The notes: generated by a model from the sequence alone, not told the origin. 64,000 nt of DNA from Pedobacter sp. L105 (GCF_009765875.1 NZ_LMUP01000002.1:372001-436000); one strand, 5' to 3'. Counted from the first letter of the stretch, positions 33,732 through 44,054 are shown. Made by a program: numbers and translations.

Positions 33732-36208
33732 TAGGGATCAACATCGATCTGCATGATCACCCCCTTATAAGTCTTCTCGGCATTAAAATCTGCCATAGTC
33801 TGTTTAAGAATAGCTTTCACCTTTTGAATAGAGGTAGATTTCTCTGTTTTAATAATCAGCTGTTTAATATAGTAATTCCTGATCCTCGAAACCAGGGGCT
33901 GCTCAGGTCCTAATACACGATTACCCAACTGTGCCCTCAATAGCGCGGCAAAATGAGCTGCAGCGGCATTCAGTAAATTTGCATCCCTATGTTTTACATT
34001 AATAAAGATCAGCCTGGTAAAAGGCGGATAATGAAACTGCTGCCGTTCTGCAATTTCATCATTATACATTTCGAGGTAATTATTATCCACCACTTGTTTA
34101 ATGATCCGGTGTTTATCGTCATAAGCCTGAATACAGACCTTCCCCTGTTTATCACGCCTTCCTGCACGCCCTGCTACCTGTGCTAGTAACTGGTAACTGC
34201 GTTCAAAAGCCCTGAAATCCGGATAATTCAACAGCGTATCGGCATTGATCACGCCAATTAAGGTAACGTTATCAAAATCAAGTCCTTTAGCTACCATCTG
34301 TGTGCCGATCAGGATGTCAGTTTTCTTGTCCTGGAAATCGCCTATAATCTTCTGCAGACTATTTTTAGTCCTGGTACTATCTACATCCAGTCTTGCAATT
34401 TTAGCCTCGGGTAAAATGAGGCTCAGTTCTTCTTCTACCCGTTCTGTTCCAAAACCCTTTTGCTCTATATGCACAGAACCACAGGCAGGACATATATTCA
34501 TACTGTTTTCATGGTAGCCACAGTAATGACAATGGAGCCTGCCACTGCTTTTATGGAACGTCAGACTTACATCGCAGTTCACACATTTAGGTGCAAAACC
34601 GCAGGTTTTACAAATTAAAATAGTAGCATAACCCCTTCGGTTCTGAAACAGGATGACCTGTTCTTTCTTCTCCAGCGTAGCAGTGATGTCATCGATTAAA
34701 ACGCTGGAGAAATAAGAAACCATCTTTTTCCTCTTTGTTTCTTCCGATATGCTAACAATCTGCTGAACCGGCAGTTCTACTCCCCCGAACCTTTCATTAA
34801 GGGTAACCAAACCATATTTATGGTTCAAAGCATTATAATAACTTTCTATAGAAGGTGTTGCAGATCCCAAAACAATTTTCGCCTGGTGAAGGTGGGCCAG
34901 GTAAACGGCAGCATCCCTCGCCTGATATCTGGGGCTGGGCTCATTCTGCTTGTAGGAAGATTCATGCTCTTCATCCACTACAATCAGCTTCAGGTTATTA
35001 AAGGGCAAAAATACGGCAGAACGGGCACCTAAAACTACCCTGTACTTCCCATTGATCACATTATTCCAGATCTCTACACGTTCATTATCATTAAACTTGG
35101 AGTGATAAACACCTATCGCATCACCAAAATAACGTCTTATTCTTTCCACGATTTGCGTGGTAAGCGCTATTTCAGGAAGCAGGAACAACACCTGTCCGCC
35201 AGCTGCAATAGCTTCTTCAATCAGCTTAATATAAACCTGGGTTTTACCGGAAGCAGTGATACCATGCAACAACACCACTTCTTTCGACTGAAATTCAGTT
35301 TGAATCCTTGTCAAGGCCACAGTTTGCGCTGCACTTAATTTAAAATTCAGGATCAGCTCATCAGACTCGTCTTTTAAACGGCTTACCGGCTTCTTTTTAA
35401 CGGAAAAAATTTCTTTGTCAATCAATGATTTTAATGCTCCCTGACCGCAGTTACTTTCTTCCAGCAATTGCTGTTTAGCTATTTCTATTCCCGATTTGGA
35501 AAGTTTAAGATAAGCCAGCAGGGCATCCAACTGTTTTGGCGCTCTTTCCAGCACCTCAAAAAGCTGTCTTAAATGAGCTTCTTCCTGGTAAAAAGGATTT
35601 AAGGTGATATAGGATTTTAAAAGAGGTTTGTATTTTTCTATAACTTCTTCCGCGATATAGACAACCTCCATGTTCAGCAGCGACTTAATAATTGGAAACA
35701 CTGTTTTCTGTCCCAATAAAGCAGAAATCTGATCTACTGTAAGTTTTTGTTGTTTTTCAAGGGCAGCGATCAGAATAACCTCCTTATCTGTAAGGGTTAA
35801 ACTCTCTACAGCAATATCATCACGAAGAATGATGATCGTTTCACTGGCCAATTTTAAACCGGCCGGAAGCGCCGCTGCCATAACATCCCCTTCATTACAT
35901 AAATAGTAATCCATCATCCAGTCCCAAAACTGGAACTGCTGCATATTCACTACCGGATATTCATCAATCACATCAATAATATACTTGGCCTCGTATAATT
36001 CAGGCGCAGTACGACTGATACTCTTAATCAAGGCCGTATAGATCTTATTCTTTCCAAATTGAACAATTACCCTTTTACCAACGGCAACATGTTCATTTAA
36101 TTGAAAAGGGACACGGTAACTATAATTTTTGGCAAGAGAAAGCGGTAAGATTACCTCTATGAACAGGGTATCCCTTTCCTCAAAATCCAGCATAGTAGAA
36201 TCCTGCAT
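33728..36208 (-). CDS. priA: Primosomal protein N' (PriA helicase)
   Basis: An 826-residue replication-restart helicase. The 3'-DNA-binding domain occupies about 1-110. Helicase motif I is GITASGKT (Walker A) and motif II is DEEH. Two zinc sites are visible in the Cys-rich insert (CKTCGFAPKCVNCDVS and CHYCGYHENSMNICPACGS). It starts at ATG 36208 directly after the stop of the DUF423 gene, with which it is surely co-transcribed. The 3' end shares four bases with the convergent beta-barrel gene. Confidence 0.96.
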   Translation of the reverse strand: MQDSTMLDFEERDTLFIEVILPLSLAKNYSYRVPFQLNEHVAVGKRVIVQFGKNKIYTALIKSISRTAPELYEAKYIIDVIDEYPVVNMQQFQFWDWMMDYYLCNEGDVMAAALPAGLKLASETIIILRDDIAVESLTLTDKEVILIAALEKQQKLTVDQISALLGQKTVFPIIKSLLNMEVVYIAEEVIEKYKPLLKSYITLNPFYQEEAHLRQLFEVLERAPKQLDALLAYLKLSKSGIEIAKQQLLEESNCGQGALKSLIDKEIFSVKKKPVSRLKDESDELILNFKLSAAQTVALTRIQTEFQSKEVVLLHGITASGKTQVYIKLIEEAIAAGGQVLFLLPEIALTTQIVERIRRYFGDAIGVYHSKFNDNERVEIWNNVINGKYRVVLGARSAVFLPFNNLKLIVVDEEHESSYKQNEPSPRYQARDAAVYLAHLHQAKIVLGSATPSIESYYNALNHKYGLVTLNERFGGVELPVQQIVSISEETKRKKMVSYFSSVLIDDITATLEKKEQVILFQNRRGYATILICKTCGFAPKCVNCDVSLTFHKSSGRLHCHYCGYHENSMNICPACGSVHIEQKGFGTERVEEELSLILPEAKIARLDVDSTRTKNSLQKIIGDFQDKKTDILIGTQMVAKGLDFDNVTLIGVINADTLLNYPDFRAFERSYQLLAQVAGRAGRRDKQGKVCIQAYDDKHRIIKQVVDNNYLEMYNDEIAERQQFHYPPFTRLIFINVKHRDANLLNAAAAHFAALLRAQLGNRVLGPEQPLVSRIRNYYIKQLIIKTEKSTSIQKVKAILKQTMADFNAEKTYKGVIMQIDVDPY

Positions 36209-36595
36209 TTATCTGTTTTTTAATGCTGCAAAAAAGAGAAGTCCCCAGCCTGCAATCAGCAAAAGCCCACCCAAAGGAGTAATCGGGCCTATGATATTAA
36301 TAAACTCTATATGCGTGATCTGCAGGGTGGCCAGCAGGTAAAGTGAACCTGAAAAAAACACCATTCCCACTGTAAAACACAGATAAGAAAGATCTACCAA
36401 TTTTGTTCTGAACCTATTAAACGTAGATAAAAATAGTAATGCAAAAGTATGATAAAATTGGTATTCAACTCCTTTATTCCATATCGCCACAGCATCAGCA
36501 GAAACCAGATTTTTCAAGCCATGAGCACCAAAAGCACCCAGCATTACCGCTACTGCACCAAAAAAAGAAGCAGTCAAAATTATTCGTCTATTCAT
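36209..36595 (-). CDS. DUF423 family inner-membrane protein
   Basis: A 128-residue protein with four hydrophobic segments. It begins NRRIILTASFFGAVAVMLGAFGAHGL, the signature of the DUF423 (YgdD) family, and contains YQFYHTFALLFLS and SGSLYLLATL, also conserved. It is of unknown function. Its stop codon abuts the priA start with no gap, so the two are a bicistronic unit. Confidence 0.92.
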   Translation of the reverse strand: MNRRIILTASFFGAVAVMLGAFGAHGLKNLVSADAVAIWNKGVEYQFYHTFALLFLSTFNRFRTKLVDLSYLCFTVGMVFFSGSLYLLATLQITHIEFINIIGPITPLGGLLLIAGWGLLFFAALKNR

Positions 36596-36668
36596 TCATT
36601 TCAGCTTTACTGCTTTCACAAAATTAATAAACCTGTTTGCATTTTCTCTAGTAATCGAACTATTAAAT

Positions 36669-36676
36669 TAAATTTG
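36669..36676 (+). promoter_or_regulatory. Putative -7 box upstream of 36764 gene
   Basis: TAAATTTG, exact -7 consensus, 88 nt before the ATG at 36764. The nearest TTG is too far away. Confidence 0.3.
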
Positions 36677-36763
36677 CATTCACACAGGTGAAACCATCAT
36701 GGGCTTTAGGGCTTTCAATTGGTGATGAATAGCTTTATCACTGGTAAAATCAATTAAATAGAA

Positions 36764-38344
36764 ATGAAAAGAATTTATTTCACCCTGATTATATTATTGC
36801 TGGCGATGGCAGGAATGGCCTATCTGTACTTTTCAAAACTGAACAGAGAGCACAGCTATAATGAAATTAGTCTTTACGCGGCTACAGAAAACTCAGGCCT
36901 TGTCTTTTCTGTTCAGAATGATAAAAGTGTATTAGACATCCTTAAAGGACAGAATTTTTTTCAGAAACTAATTGGAGCAACTAAATTTAATCAGCTGAGT
37001 TTGTTAAAGGACAAGATCATTGCTAACCCAGCTATCAATAACCTGATTTCAAAAAGGGACATCTACATCAGTTTCTCTGCCGGAAAAAACAAAAAAATTG
37101 ATTACCTGCTCAGCACGCAGCTCAATGACGAACGCGACAAGCCAATGTTACTGGAAATGATGCGGTCGAATGGAATGCAAATTACCGATACCGCAGGCAT
37201 CATGAAATTAATTGTGAATGACAGTACTTCCCTTTACCTGGGTATGGAAAAGAACCTGATCCTGTTGTCCAATCAGCCGGCCCCTGTAAAAACAGCAATC
37301 AATCCGCAAAAGAAAACAACCGAATTTGTGGCCTATATCCAATCGAACAATAAGCTCAGTAAAAATAGCGTAGGCAATCTTTATATAGATTTTAACAAAA
37401 TTCCTGCGTTACTAAAAGCTACCCTTCCGGGAACATTAAGCGGAAACCTCTCGGTTTTTAATCACCAGGATTCCTTTTCTGCACTTAACTATAACTTCAG
37501 CAGGGAAAGGGTGTTTTTCAACGGAAATACCCACCTGAATGACAAGAACAATTACCTCTATTTATTTACAAACCTGACACCACAAAAAAACACGATTGAC
37601 AACCTGCTGCCAGACCAGACAGCGAACTTCAGGTTATTTGTGATCCCCAACTATAAGACCTGGCGAAACTCCCTGAAAGAATGGTTTAAAGCAAATAAGG
37701 ACGCCGCCAAAGTAAAAAACATCATAGAAAAAACAAACAGGGATTACCACCTGGATCCGGAGGATATTTTACCGGTATATTTTAAAGATCAGCTGATCAC
37801 TTTCCAGTTAAAATCTGCTGAAGATATTGCGGCAATTAATTTAACCAATGGCGACAGGGTGAAACAGCTTTTACTGGACATCAGTGAAGATGATAACCAG
37901 GACATTAAACTGATGAAAGTATCCGGACTGTTTTATTGTTATTTCGGTGAACCTTTTAAAAAATTCAGCAAACCTTATTATACCATCATTGACAATTATC
38001 TGGTATTTTCTAACCGATCCGGAGCCTTAGAGGAATTTTTAAATGCTTATAAAAACAATAAATTATTGGTCAACACTCCTGATTATATTAACCTGTACAG
38101 CCAGATCTCAAACAATTCCAGTATCACTTTTTATGTGAACCCTAAAAACTCGTCCGGCTTAATCAGAAAGAATATTTATATGCCATTTTATAAACACTTT
38201 ACAATCCTGCAAGGCGTAGACGGATTTAGTTCTTTCATCTATCAGCTAAATGGGGACAAAGGAAATTTTCAAACCAATCTATTGTTAAATACTGTTCCCG
38301 AAAGTACAGCAACTATAAACCCAAACCTTCAGCCTGAAAATTAA
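36764..38344 (+). CDS. Membrane-anchored hypothetical protein (DUF3352-like)
   Basis: A 526-residue protein with one N-terminal membrane helix (about 4-23) and a large exported region with many short amphipathic strands. The overall layout (signal anchor, then a long region including FVAYIQSNN and YYTIIDNYLVFSNRSGALEEFL) recalls the DUF3352 family. No catalytic motif is seen. It is followed by the DUF5723 gene 113 nt downstream, which has its own leader; the two may share envelope function. Confidence 0.7.
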   Translation: MKRIYFTLIILLLAMAGMAYLYFSKLNREHSYNEISLYAATENSGLVFSVQNDKSVLDILKGQNFFQKLIGATKFNQLSLLKDKIIANPAINNLISKRDIYISFSAGKNKKIDYLLSTQLNDERDKPMLLEMMRSNGMQITDTAGIMKLIVNDSTSLYLGMEKNLILLSNQPAPVKTAINPQKKTTEFVAYIQSNNKLSKNSVGNLYIDFNKIPALLKATLPGTLSGNLSVFNHQDSFSALNYNFSRERVFFNGNTHLNDKNNYLYLFTNLTPQKNTIDNLLPDQTANFRLFVIPNYKTWRNSLKEWFKANKDAAKVKNIIEKTNRDYHLDPEDILPVYFKDQLITFQLKSAEDIAAINLTNGDRVKQLLLDISEDDNQDIKLMKVSGLFYCYFGEPFKKFSKPYYTIIDNYLVFSNRSGALEEFLNAYKNNKLLVNTPDYINLYSQISNNSSITFYVNPKNSSGLIRKNIYMPFYKHFTILQGVDGFSSFIYQLNGDKGNFQTNLLLNTVPESTATINPNLQPEN

Positions 38345-38456
38345 AGGACATAAAACAGTCTGTCAGGGTGTTGAATTTTTAAGATCATAAATAATTAACA
38401 TAGGAATAATCGGATTCTTCTATTTAATTACCCATATTTAAGAACAGTTTGAAAAT

Positions 38457-39884
38457 ATGGCAAAAACATACCTGACACTTTTTATTCTCTTAATTATCTC
38501 GACACAAATTAAAGCGCAGCAATATGGTCTTTTTAATACCAGAACACTATTTGATGCTTTTGAAAATCCTGCACAGCCTGCTTTTGCCCTGGATTCTTCC
38601 AGGCAGTATGCTTCAAATTTTTTGCTTCCTTATTTTGGACTCAATGCGGCAAACAAAGGAGAATCGAACTATGTACTTAGCGACCTCATAAACCACGGCA
38701 AATACAATACTGACAATGTACCCATCGGTAACAACAACAGGAACAAGATTTATGAAAATTCTAATGTTTACCTGCTAACTTTCAGGATTTTTCAGTCCTA
38801 TAAATACCATAAGGAACTGGGATTTTCGTGGCAGGTGCGTACCGACGGATATGCAGATTATACCAATGAAACGCTGGTTGCCTTCGGCGATTACAGCAGG
38901 TTCACGAGTTCACAAAATGGATTATTTAATGGGCATGGTTATGGACAGTCATACCATCAGTTCAGTATGACCTATCGCGAAAATGTAGACAAGCGGTTGT
39001 CTTTGGGAGTAAAACTGAGTCTGCTCAGTGGAATAACTTACAACAAAATAGATATTACCCAGTCGAGTATAGCAGTAGATCCTGCAACAAATGCACTGAG
39101 CGTAGGGCTTTCTGGTAACTATGAATCCAATTACCTGCGTGCAAGCGAGCTTTCTACCAAATCATTTTTACCCAATTTTAAAAACCCCGGCTTATCTGCT
39201 GGTTTTGGTACCACCTATAATGCAAAAAGCGGGGTAACCATCATCGCAAATGTTAAGGACCTCGGTTTCATCAGATGGAATAAAGATTCCCATTCTATCA
39301 ATATTGATAATCAGGAAGTAACGGTAGCACAAGACCCGAGCCTGATCCCTACAGAAGGACTGGTCTCTCAAAACACCTTAGATAAAGAACTGGAAAATCT
39401 ATTTATTAATTCCGATAAACAAAAAAGTTTTTACACCCCTACCAATGCAAAAGCTGATTTTTTGATCTCTAAAACATTCGGATCTTATAAACCTAATTTT
39501 ATCGTTTCAAAGAATCTATTTTATGCAGGAGGGGATGTTGCCTTCGTAAATACCATGAAATTCGGCCAATATTCAGCTAGTCTTACACCCGCTTACAATA
39601 TGATTGGATTTATGATGCTGGGCCTGCAGGGTATGTATCAGACGCCTAATTTTGAGTTCTTCCTGGGAAGCGACAATCTGCTGAGAACGGCTAAAATAAA
39701 ACAGGTGGCCAGTGTGAGTTCTGGTTATACCGGCGCATCTGTCTACTTAGGACTGGCTATTAAATTCGGATATGTAGTAGAACATCCTCAGAACAGCAGT
39801 TACATGCCCGGCGTTGGCGATGGTGCCAATGAAACAGGCTTTTTCCATAAACTTTTCAGAATGTTTAAAAAAGATGGCGATTAA
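38457..39884 (+). CDS. DUF5723 family outer-membrane protein
   Basis: A 475-residue exported protein. Signal peptide about 1-20 (ending KAQQ). The segment NTRTLFDAFENPAQPAF near residue 30 is a hallmark of DUF5723, a Bacteroidota outer-membrane beta-barrel family. Many aromatic beta-strands follow. Function unknown. Its TAA stop overlaps the stop of tsaB. Confidence 0.85.
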   Translation: MAKTYLTLFILLIISTQIKAQQYGLFNTRTLFDAFENPAQPAFALDSSRQYASNFLLPYFGLNAANKGESNYVLSDLINHGKYNTDNVPIGNNNRNKIYENSNVYLLTFRIFQSYKYHKELGFSWQVRTDGYADYTNETLVAFGDYSRFTSSQNGLFNGHGYGQSYHQFSMTYRENVDKRLSLGVKLSLLSGITYNKIDITQSSIAVDPATNALSVGLSGNYESNYLRASELSTKSFLPNFKNPGLSAGFGTTYNAKSGVTIIANVKDLGFIRWNKDSHSINIDNQEVTVAQDPSLIPTEGLVSQNTLDKELENLFINSDKQKSFYTPTNAKADFLISKTFGSYKPNFIVSKNLFYAGGDVAFVNTMKFGQYSASLTPAYNMIGFMMLGLQGMYQTPNFEFFLGSDNLLRTAKIKQVASVSSGYTGASVYLGLAIKFGYVVEHPQNSSYMPGVGDGANETGFFHKLFRMFKKDGD

Positions 39885-40567
39885 ACTTTCTTCTTAGCGG
39901 GTGTGATTACAAAATCCTTAAGGTAATATGGTTCGAAATAAGCTACATCCTCAAAATGGACACTGTTAAAAGCCTGATCAGCTAAACTACTCATATTGGC
40001 CGCGGAATTAAAATTAAGAGAAGAGAAGGCTGCATTTACAGATAGAATTGAATCGCTGCATTTTAATGCACCATCGCCAATAAAGGTAATCTGGCCACTA
40101 GCCAGTTCTTCCTCATAAGCGTGTTCATCTATAATTTTTGCCGTTACCGGTAATATTTCCTGAAGCGAAGCATCATATAATCCGGTAAACACTTCCATTC
40201 TCCTTGCATCGATCATCGGGCATACCAGACCAGTATAATCCGGAAATAAGGTCAAAAACCCTTTCGCCATCATACGCAGGGTGCTGATGCCGATTAAAGG
40301 TTTATCTACCGCAAAACAAATCCCTTTGGCGGTGGATACGCCAATACGAAGACCAGTATAGGACCCGGGACCGCTGCTTACCGCTACAGCATCAAGATCT
40401 GTATAGCTAACGCCGGCCTTTTCCATGACTTCCTCAATGAACAAAGTAAGGCTTCCCGCATGTATATTCTGGGCAGCAAGTTCTTTCAGTGCGATGGTCT
40501 CGCCATTTACAGACAGCGCCGCCGAGCATACCTGTGTTGCTGTTTCGATTTGGAGAATGGTTGCCAT
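39881..40567 (-). CDS. tsaB: tRNA threonylcarbamoyladenosine biosynthesis protein TsaB
   Basis: A 228-residue partner of TsaD in t6A37 synthesis. It begins ATILQIETATQVCSAALSVNG and contains VSSGPGSYTGLRIGVSTAKG, the ASKHA-fold blocks of the family. Length is standard. It lies 18 nt downstream of yidD, so it may extend the rpmH-rnpA-yidD transcript. Confidence 0.93.
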   Translation of the reverse strand: MATILQIETATQVCSAALSVNGETIALKELAAQNIHAGSLTLFIEEVMEKAGVSYTDLDAVAVSSGPGSYTGLRIGVSTAKGICFAVDKPLIGISTLRMMAKGFLTLFPDYTGLVCPMIDARRMEVFTGLYDASLQEILPVTAKIIDEHAYEEELASGQITFIGDGALKCSDSILSVNAAFSSLNFNSAANMSSLADQAFNSVHFEDVAYFEPYYLKDFVITPAKKKV

Positions 40568-40585
40568 TGTTATATTTTTTTTTAA

Positions 40586-40825
40586 TTATGGAACAGGATC
40601 ATGCCCATGTGCACCCCATGGATGACAGCGGCCAATGCGCTTAAGCGTTAGCCAGCCTCCCTTAAAAGGACCGTGCTTTTTAATAGCCTCTATACCGTAT
40701 TGGGAACAGGTTGGCGTAAAACGGCAGCTTGCCCCTAAGATGGGTGATAAAAACCATTGATAAAACTTAATGATACCTAAAAAAATCCAGCCGATAACCC
40801 GTTTAATCAGTTCCATTAGCGCCAA
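40586..40825 (-). CDS. yidD: Membrane protein insertion efficiency factor YidD
   Basis: A 79-residue membrane-associated protein. It has the family block [20 protein letters not shown] and [15 protein letters not shown]. It helps YidC-dependent insertion. The start overlaps the 3' end of rnpA by 23 nt, in the classic rpmH-rnpA-yidD order; yidC itself is not adjacent. Confidence 0.95.
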   Translation of the reverse strand: MALMELIKRVIGWIFLGIIKFYQWFLSPILGASCRFTPTCSQYGIEAIKKHGPFKGGWLTLKRIGRCHPWGAHGHDPVP

Positions 40826-41198
40826 TGGTTAAAATCAGTTTTTTAAAAGCACCTGTAAGTTTCTTTTCAAAAAAGGCATATTCACCATGCTCCTTACCAA
40901 TAAACTGGATAGACAGCAATAGCGTTTGATCAGGAAAATTGAGTAATGGATAAAGATCTTCCGACTTATGCAGCCGGTAAACTTCGCGGGTTCTGCGTTT
41001 GATCAGATTTCTGTCGTGCGCCCGCTTAAACCTTTTCTTAGATACATTGATTACTACCTGCGCAGGAAAATCACTTTTACCAGGCACAAATAAATAAGAC
41101 AAACGAAAAGGATACAATAAAAAAGAAGAACCGTTCTTAAATAGCAGATCTAATGATTTCCTGCTGCATAACCGTTCTTCTTTAGTAAATGTCTTCAT
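40803..41198 (-). CDS. rnpA: Ribonuclease P protein component
   Basis: A 131-residue basic protein subunit of RNase P. Family blocks are [35 protein letters not shown] and [12 protein letters not shown] (the RNR-type motif). It overlaps yidD by 23 nt. It is preceded by rpmH after a 62-nt gap. Confidence 0.96.
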   Translation of the reverse strand: MKTFTKEERLCSRKSLDLLFKNGSSFLLYPFRLSYLFVPGKSDFPAQVVINVSKKRFKRAHDRNLIKRRTREVYRLHKSEDLYPLLNFPDQTLLLSIQFIGKEHGEYAFFEKKLTGAFKKLILTIGANGTD

Positions 41199-41260
41199 GT
41201 TTTTGATCGCTTAATTGCAGACATAATGATCTGCCGGCACTTAACGTGCAGCAATCAAAA

Positions 41261-41419
41261 TTATGCTTTGTGACGACGTTCGTCAGAAACTGATAATTTG
41301 CTTCTTCCTTTTGCACGACGAGAAGCTAATACTCTTCTACCGTTTGCTGTAGCCATTCTTTCGCGGAAGCCGTGTTTGTTTCTTCTCTTTCTTTGCGAAG
41401 GTTGGAATGTTCTTTTCAT
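41261..41419 (-). CDS. rpmH: Ribosomal protein L34
   Basis: A 52-residue strongly basic protein. It starts [20 protein letters not shown] and continues [19 protein letters not shown], an unmistakable L34. It leads the rpmH-rnpA-yidD series. A strong promoter lies 44 nt upstream of the ATG. Confidence 0.97.
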   Translation of the reverse strand: MKRTFQPSQRKRRNKHGFRERMATANGRRVLASRRAKGRSKLSVSDERRHKA

Positions 41420-41462
41420 AACTGTATGATATCTTAACTATTATTTTTTTAAATAAGAGGTG

Positions 41463-41493
41463 CAAATATAGTGCGATTTTTTCTTAAATGCAA
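41463..41493 (-). promoter_or_regulatory. rpmH promoter
   Basis: On the minus strand, TTG (41491-41493), 20-nt spacer, then TATATTTG (41463-41470), an exact consensus for Bacteroidota. The start site should be near 41457. Confidence 0.75.
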
Positions 41494-41525
41494 TAGACCC
41501 GCCCCTATTTTATTTTTTTTGATCA

Positions 41526-42260
41526 CTATAAACCCAAAGATGTTTTCAGTTTCAGATAACCTGTCTTGCTAACCGGCAGCCAAATACCTGACTTTAGGAG
41601 CACTACATAATTATCTTTCTCTTTTAACTCTATTTTGCTTACCTGTGCTAAATTAATCAGGTAAGAACGATGGATGCGTATAAATTGGTCGCTATCCAGC
41701 GTCTGCTCAAAAAAGCTCATCGTTTTATTTTTATAAAAATTACCTTCGGTAGTGCTTATTTTAACCTGGTCGTCATCTGCTTCAAAATAATGAATATCGG
41801 CCACAGGCAGAATCTTAATCACGCCGTTCGTTTTCACTACGATCCGGTTATGCTGCGCAGGGCTCATTGCCGCTGTTTCCAGCAGCTCAGGTATCAGTTC
41901 TGTTTGTTTTAACCTGGCCGGCAGCTTATGCATCGCCTGATCAAATCTATCCTGGTCTATAGGCTTAAGCAGGTAATCGGCTGCATTTACCTCAAAGGCC
42001 TTAATGGCATATTCATCAAATGCAGTGGTAAATATCACTACAGGTGGCTGGTCTACCAGTTCCAGCATCTCAAAACCATTGATCTTTGGCATTTGTATAT
42101 CCAGGAAAATAAAATCAGGATGATGCTGGGCAATGGCCTTTAAACCTTCAAATCCATCACTGCATTCTGCAACAATTTCAATATCCGGAAAATTCTTCAG
42201 GTAGTGTTTTACCACATCTCTTGCTAAAGGCTCATCGTCAATGAGTATCGTTCTGATCAT
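41526..42260 (-). CDS. LytTR-type response regulator (second pair)
   Basis: A 244-residue regulator with receiver (about 1-120, Asp54 in FLDIQMP, Lys in LLKPID) and LytTR DNA-binding domain (about 135-240, IHYFEADDDQVKIST, FIRIHRSYLINLAQV). It overlaps the 3' end of the kinase gene by 23 nt. It belongs with the LiaF-like genes upstream. Confidence 0.94.
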   Translation of the reverse strand: MIRTILIDDEPLARDVVKHYLKNFPDIEIVAECSDGFEGLKAIAQHHPDFIFLDIQMPKINGFEMLELVDQPPVVIFTTAFDEYAIKAFEVNAADYLLKPIDQDRFDQAMHKLPARLKQTELIPELLETAAMSPAQHNRIVVKTNGVIKILPVADIHYFEADDDQVKISTTEGNFYKNKTMSFFEQTLDSDQFIRIHRSYLINLAQVSKIELKEKDNYVVLLKSGIWLPVSKTGYLKLKTSLGL

Positions 42261-43299
42261 ATTGCTGTGGTATTTTGAGTGTTGTTAAATAGATGTTCCC
42301 TTCCAGTGAATTGGTTTGCAGCAGCTCAGTGTCTGCAAACAGCAAATATAATCTTCTTCTGATAGCTGTCAAGCCAAAACCTGTCCCTCCTGCTGATTTT
42401 ATTTCAGGATCATAGGGGTTTTGCACACTGATCTTCAGCACGTGGTTTTCTACCTTCACGGCTATAGAGATCAGTACAGGGGCCGAGGTGTTATAGAGTC
42501 CGAACTTGATTGCATTCTCTACAATCGGCTGAAGCAGCGTTCCCGGCAGGCACAGGTCGAGCGTAGCTTCCTCAATCTGTATATCCAGATTAAGGCGATG
42601 GCTAAACCTCACCTTTTCTATATCCAGATAGAGCTGGATATATTCCATTTCTTCCGCTACACTTACCCAAACTTCATCATCCCTCTTCAGCGTCCCCCTT
42701 AAAAAGGATGCCAGCTTAGTGATCATGGTACCTGCTTCTTTAGGATTAACAATGGTCAGCGCATACACAGAATTGAGACTGTTAAATAAAAAATGCGGCT
42801 GCAGCTGATGCCTTAATTTATTCAGCTCGGCTTCTTTAGCTAAATTCTTTGCTGTAAATAAGCGGACCTGCGTTTCCGACTGTTCTTCCAGCCTATACCA
42901 TAATACGTTGGCAAATGCACACCAGGCCAGAAAAACAAACAGGATCATAAACCTGAAGGGCAACGAAAAGGTCAGAAAGCTAGTGTAGGTGAGGTAATGC
43001 ACAAAAATGCTGCTCAGCAAAAACCTGCTGATGAAAGAAATGGCAGCAGCCAGCACAAGGCTTAATATAATTACAAACAACACCAGCTCGCGCTTGGGCT
43101 GATAAAATTTTAAAACCGTACCCAAAATCAAACAGGAAAACCCCAAAAGAATATTGGTAATTAAACTGTCTGCAGCAGAAGCGAACCAGTTTAAATTTAA
43201 AGTATAATAAAACAGTAAAACAAAGGCAGCTATCCAGACCAGGAAGAGTGTAACTGCCGTCGTTTGTATACGTTTACTTAACAAAGGATTATTCGTCAC
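42238..43299 (-). CDS. LytS-type sensor histidine kinase, membrane-bound
   Basis: A 353-residue membrane kinase. Four hydrophobic segments lie within about 15-135 and no large extracytoplasmic domain is seen. The phospho-acceptor His169 sits in QLQPHFLFNSLN, the His_kinase domain (not HisKA) signature. The ATPase domain has PIVENAIKFGLY and GGTGFGLTAIRRRL. It probably senses membrane state. It is 10 nt downstream of the LiaF-like gene and overlaps its cognate regulator. Confidence 0.93.
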   Translation of the reverse strand: MTNNPLLSKRIQTTAVTLFLVWIAAFVLLFYYTLNLNWFASAADSLITNILLGFSCLILGTVLKFYQPKRELVLFVIILSLVLAAAISFISRFLLSSIFVHYLTYTSFLTFSLPFRFMILFVFLAWCAFANVLWYRLEEQSETQVRLFTAKNLAKEAELNKLRHQLQPHFLFNSLNSVYALTIVNPKEAGTMITKLASFLRGTLKRDDEVWVSVAEEMEYIQLYLDIEKVRFSHRLNLDIQIEEATLDLCLPGTLLQPIVENAIKFGLYNTSAPVLISIAVKVENHVLKISVQNPYDPEIKSAGGTGFGLTAIRRRLYLLFADTELLQTNSLEGNIYLTTLKIPQQYDQNDTH

Positions 43300-43309
43300 G
43301 TTCTGATTT

Positions 43310-44047
43310 TTAATAGTTTCTGATATCTACCCCACCAAATAAAGCTACTCCTTTTATTTTTAATATTTTAAAAGGTTCTTCTCCGAGAGGAGGAATTGAC
43401 CTTTTATCGTCAACACCTCCAAATAATGGTGTAATTGATGATTTTACAATCCAGTTTGGTGGAATAATAATTTTAAACCCTCCAAATACAGCTACCACAT
43501 CCAAAGTAGCCGTGCCTTCAAAATCTGCTTTGGTCAGGTCCAGCTCACATCCCCCAAAAATAGATGTCACATTGCCACCTTTAAAGTTTTTGGAATAAAT
43601 ACGCTGTTTACTACCGCTAAATACATTTACAGAATCTACATAATCATTGTCATCACCTGGAGTTTCTTCAGTCTCCGGCTCACTGGCCAGGTTAAAATCC
43701 AATAGTTTTTTCCTCCATTGATCTTTCCGGGATGGCCTTAAGATTAAGATCAACCCCAGTACAATAAAGCCAAAAGCCAGGTAATATTGGGATAAATCCA
43801 GATGAACCATATCTTCGAATGTAAAATATCCGCCGATAAGCACCATAATTAACCATCCATTGCCCCTAAAATTATGTCTTATCCCAACGATTAAGCCAAT
43901 TGCCATTAGAAACGTAGACCAGCTGAATACCCAGTCGGGAACCCCGATTCCAAAATTCCTTAAAAAAAAGATGAGGCCAATCACTAAAAGAATTAAGCCA
44001 CTCCCCATCCGGTTAGCGTGGCTATTTTTATTTTTATATGTTTCCAT
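43310..44047 (-). CDS. LiaF-like membrane protein
   Basis: A 245-residue protein. Four hydrophobic segments fill about 15-110 (DUF5668-like LiaI/LiaF membrane region). The C-terminal half (about 145-245) is the LiaF beta-helix domain, seen as repeated FGG turns (SIFGGCELDL, AVFGGFKIII, PLFGGVDDK, ALFGGVDIR). In Firmicutes LiaF inhibits the LiaSR envelope-stress kinase. Here it precedes a kinase-regulator pair in one operon, so a similar restraining role is plausible. Confidence 0.9.
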   Translation of the reverse strand: METYKNKNSHANRMGSGLILLVIGLIFFLRNFGIGVPDWVFSWSTFLMAIGLIVGIRHNFRGNGWLIMVLIGGYFTFEDMVHLDLSQYYLAFGFIVLGLILILRPSRKDQWRKKLLDFNLASEPETEETPGDDNDYVDSVNVFSGSKQRIYSKNFKGGNVTSIFGGCELDLTKADFEGTATLDVVAVFGGFKIIIPPNWIVKSSITPLFGGVDDKRSIPPLGEEPFKILKIKGVALFGGVDIRNY

Positions 44048-44054
44048 GATTATG

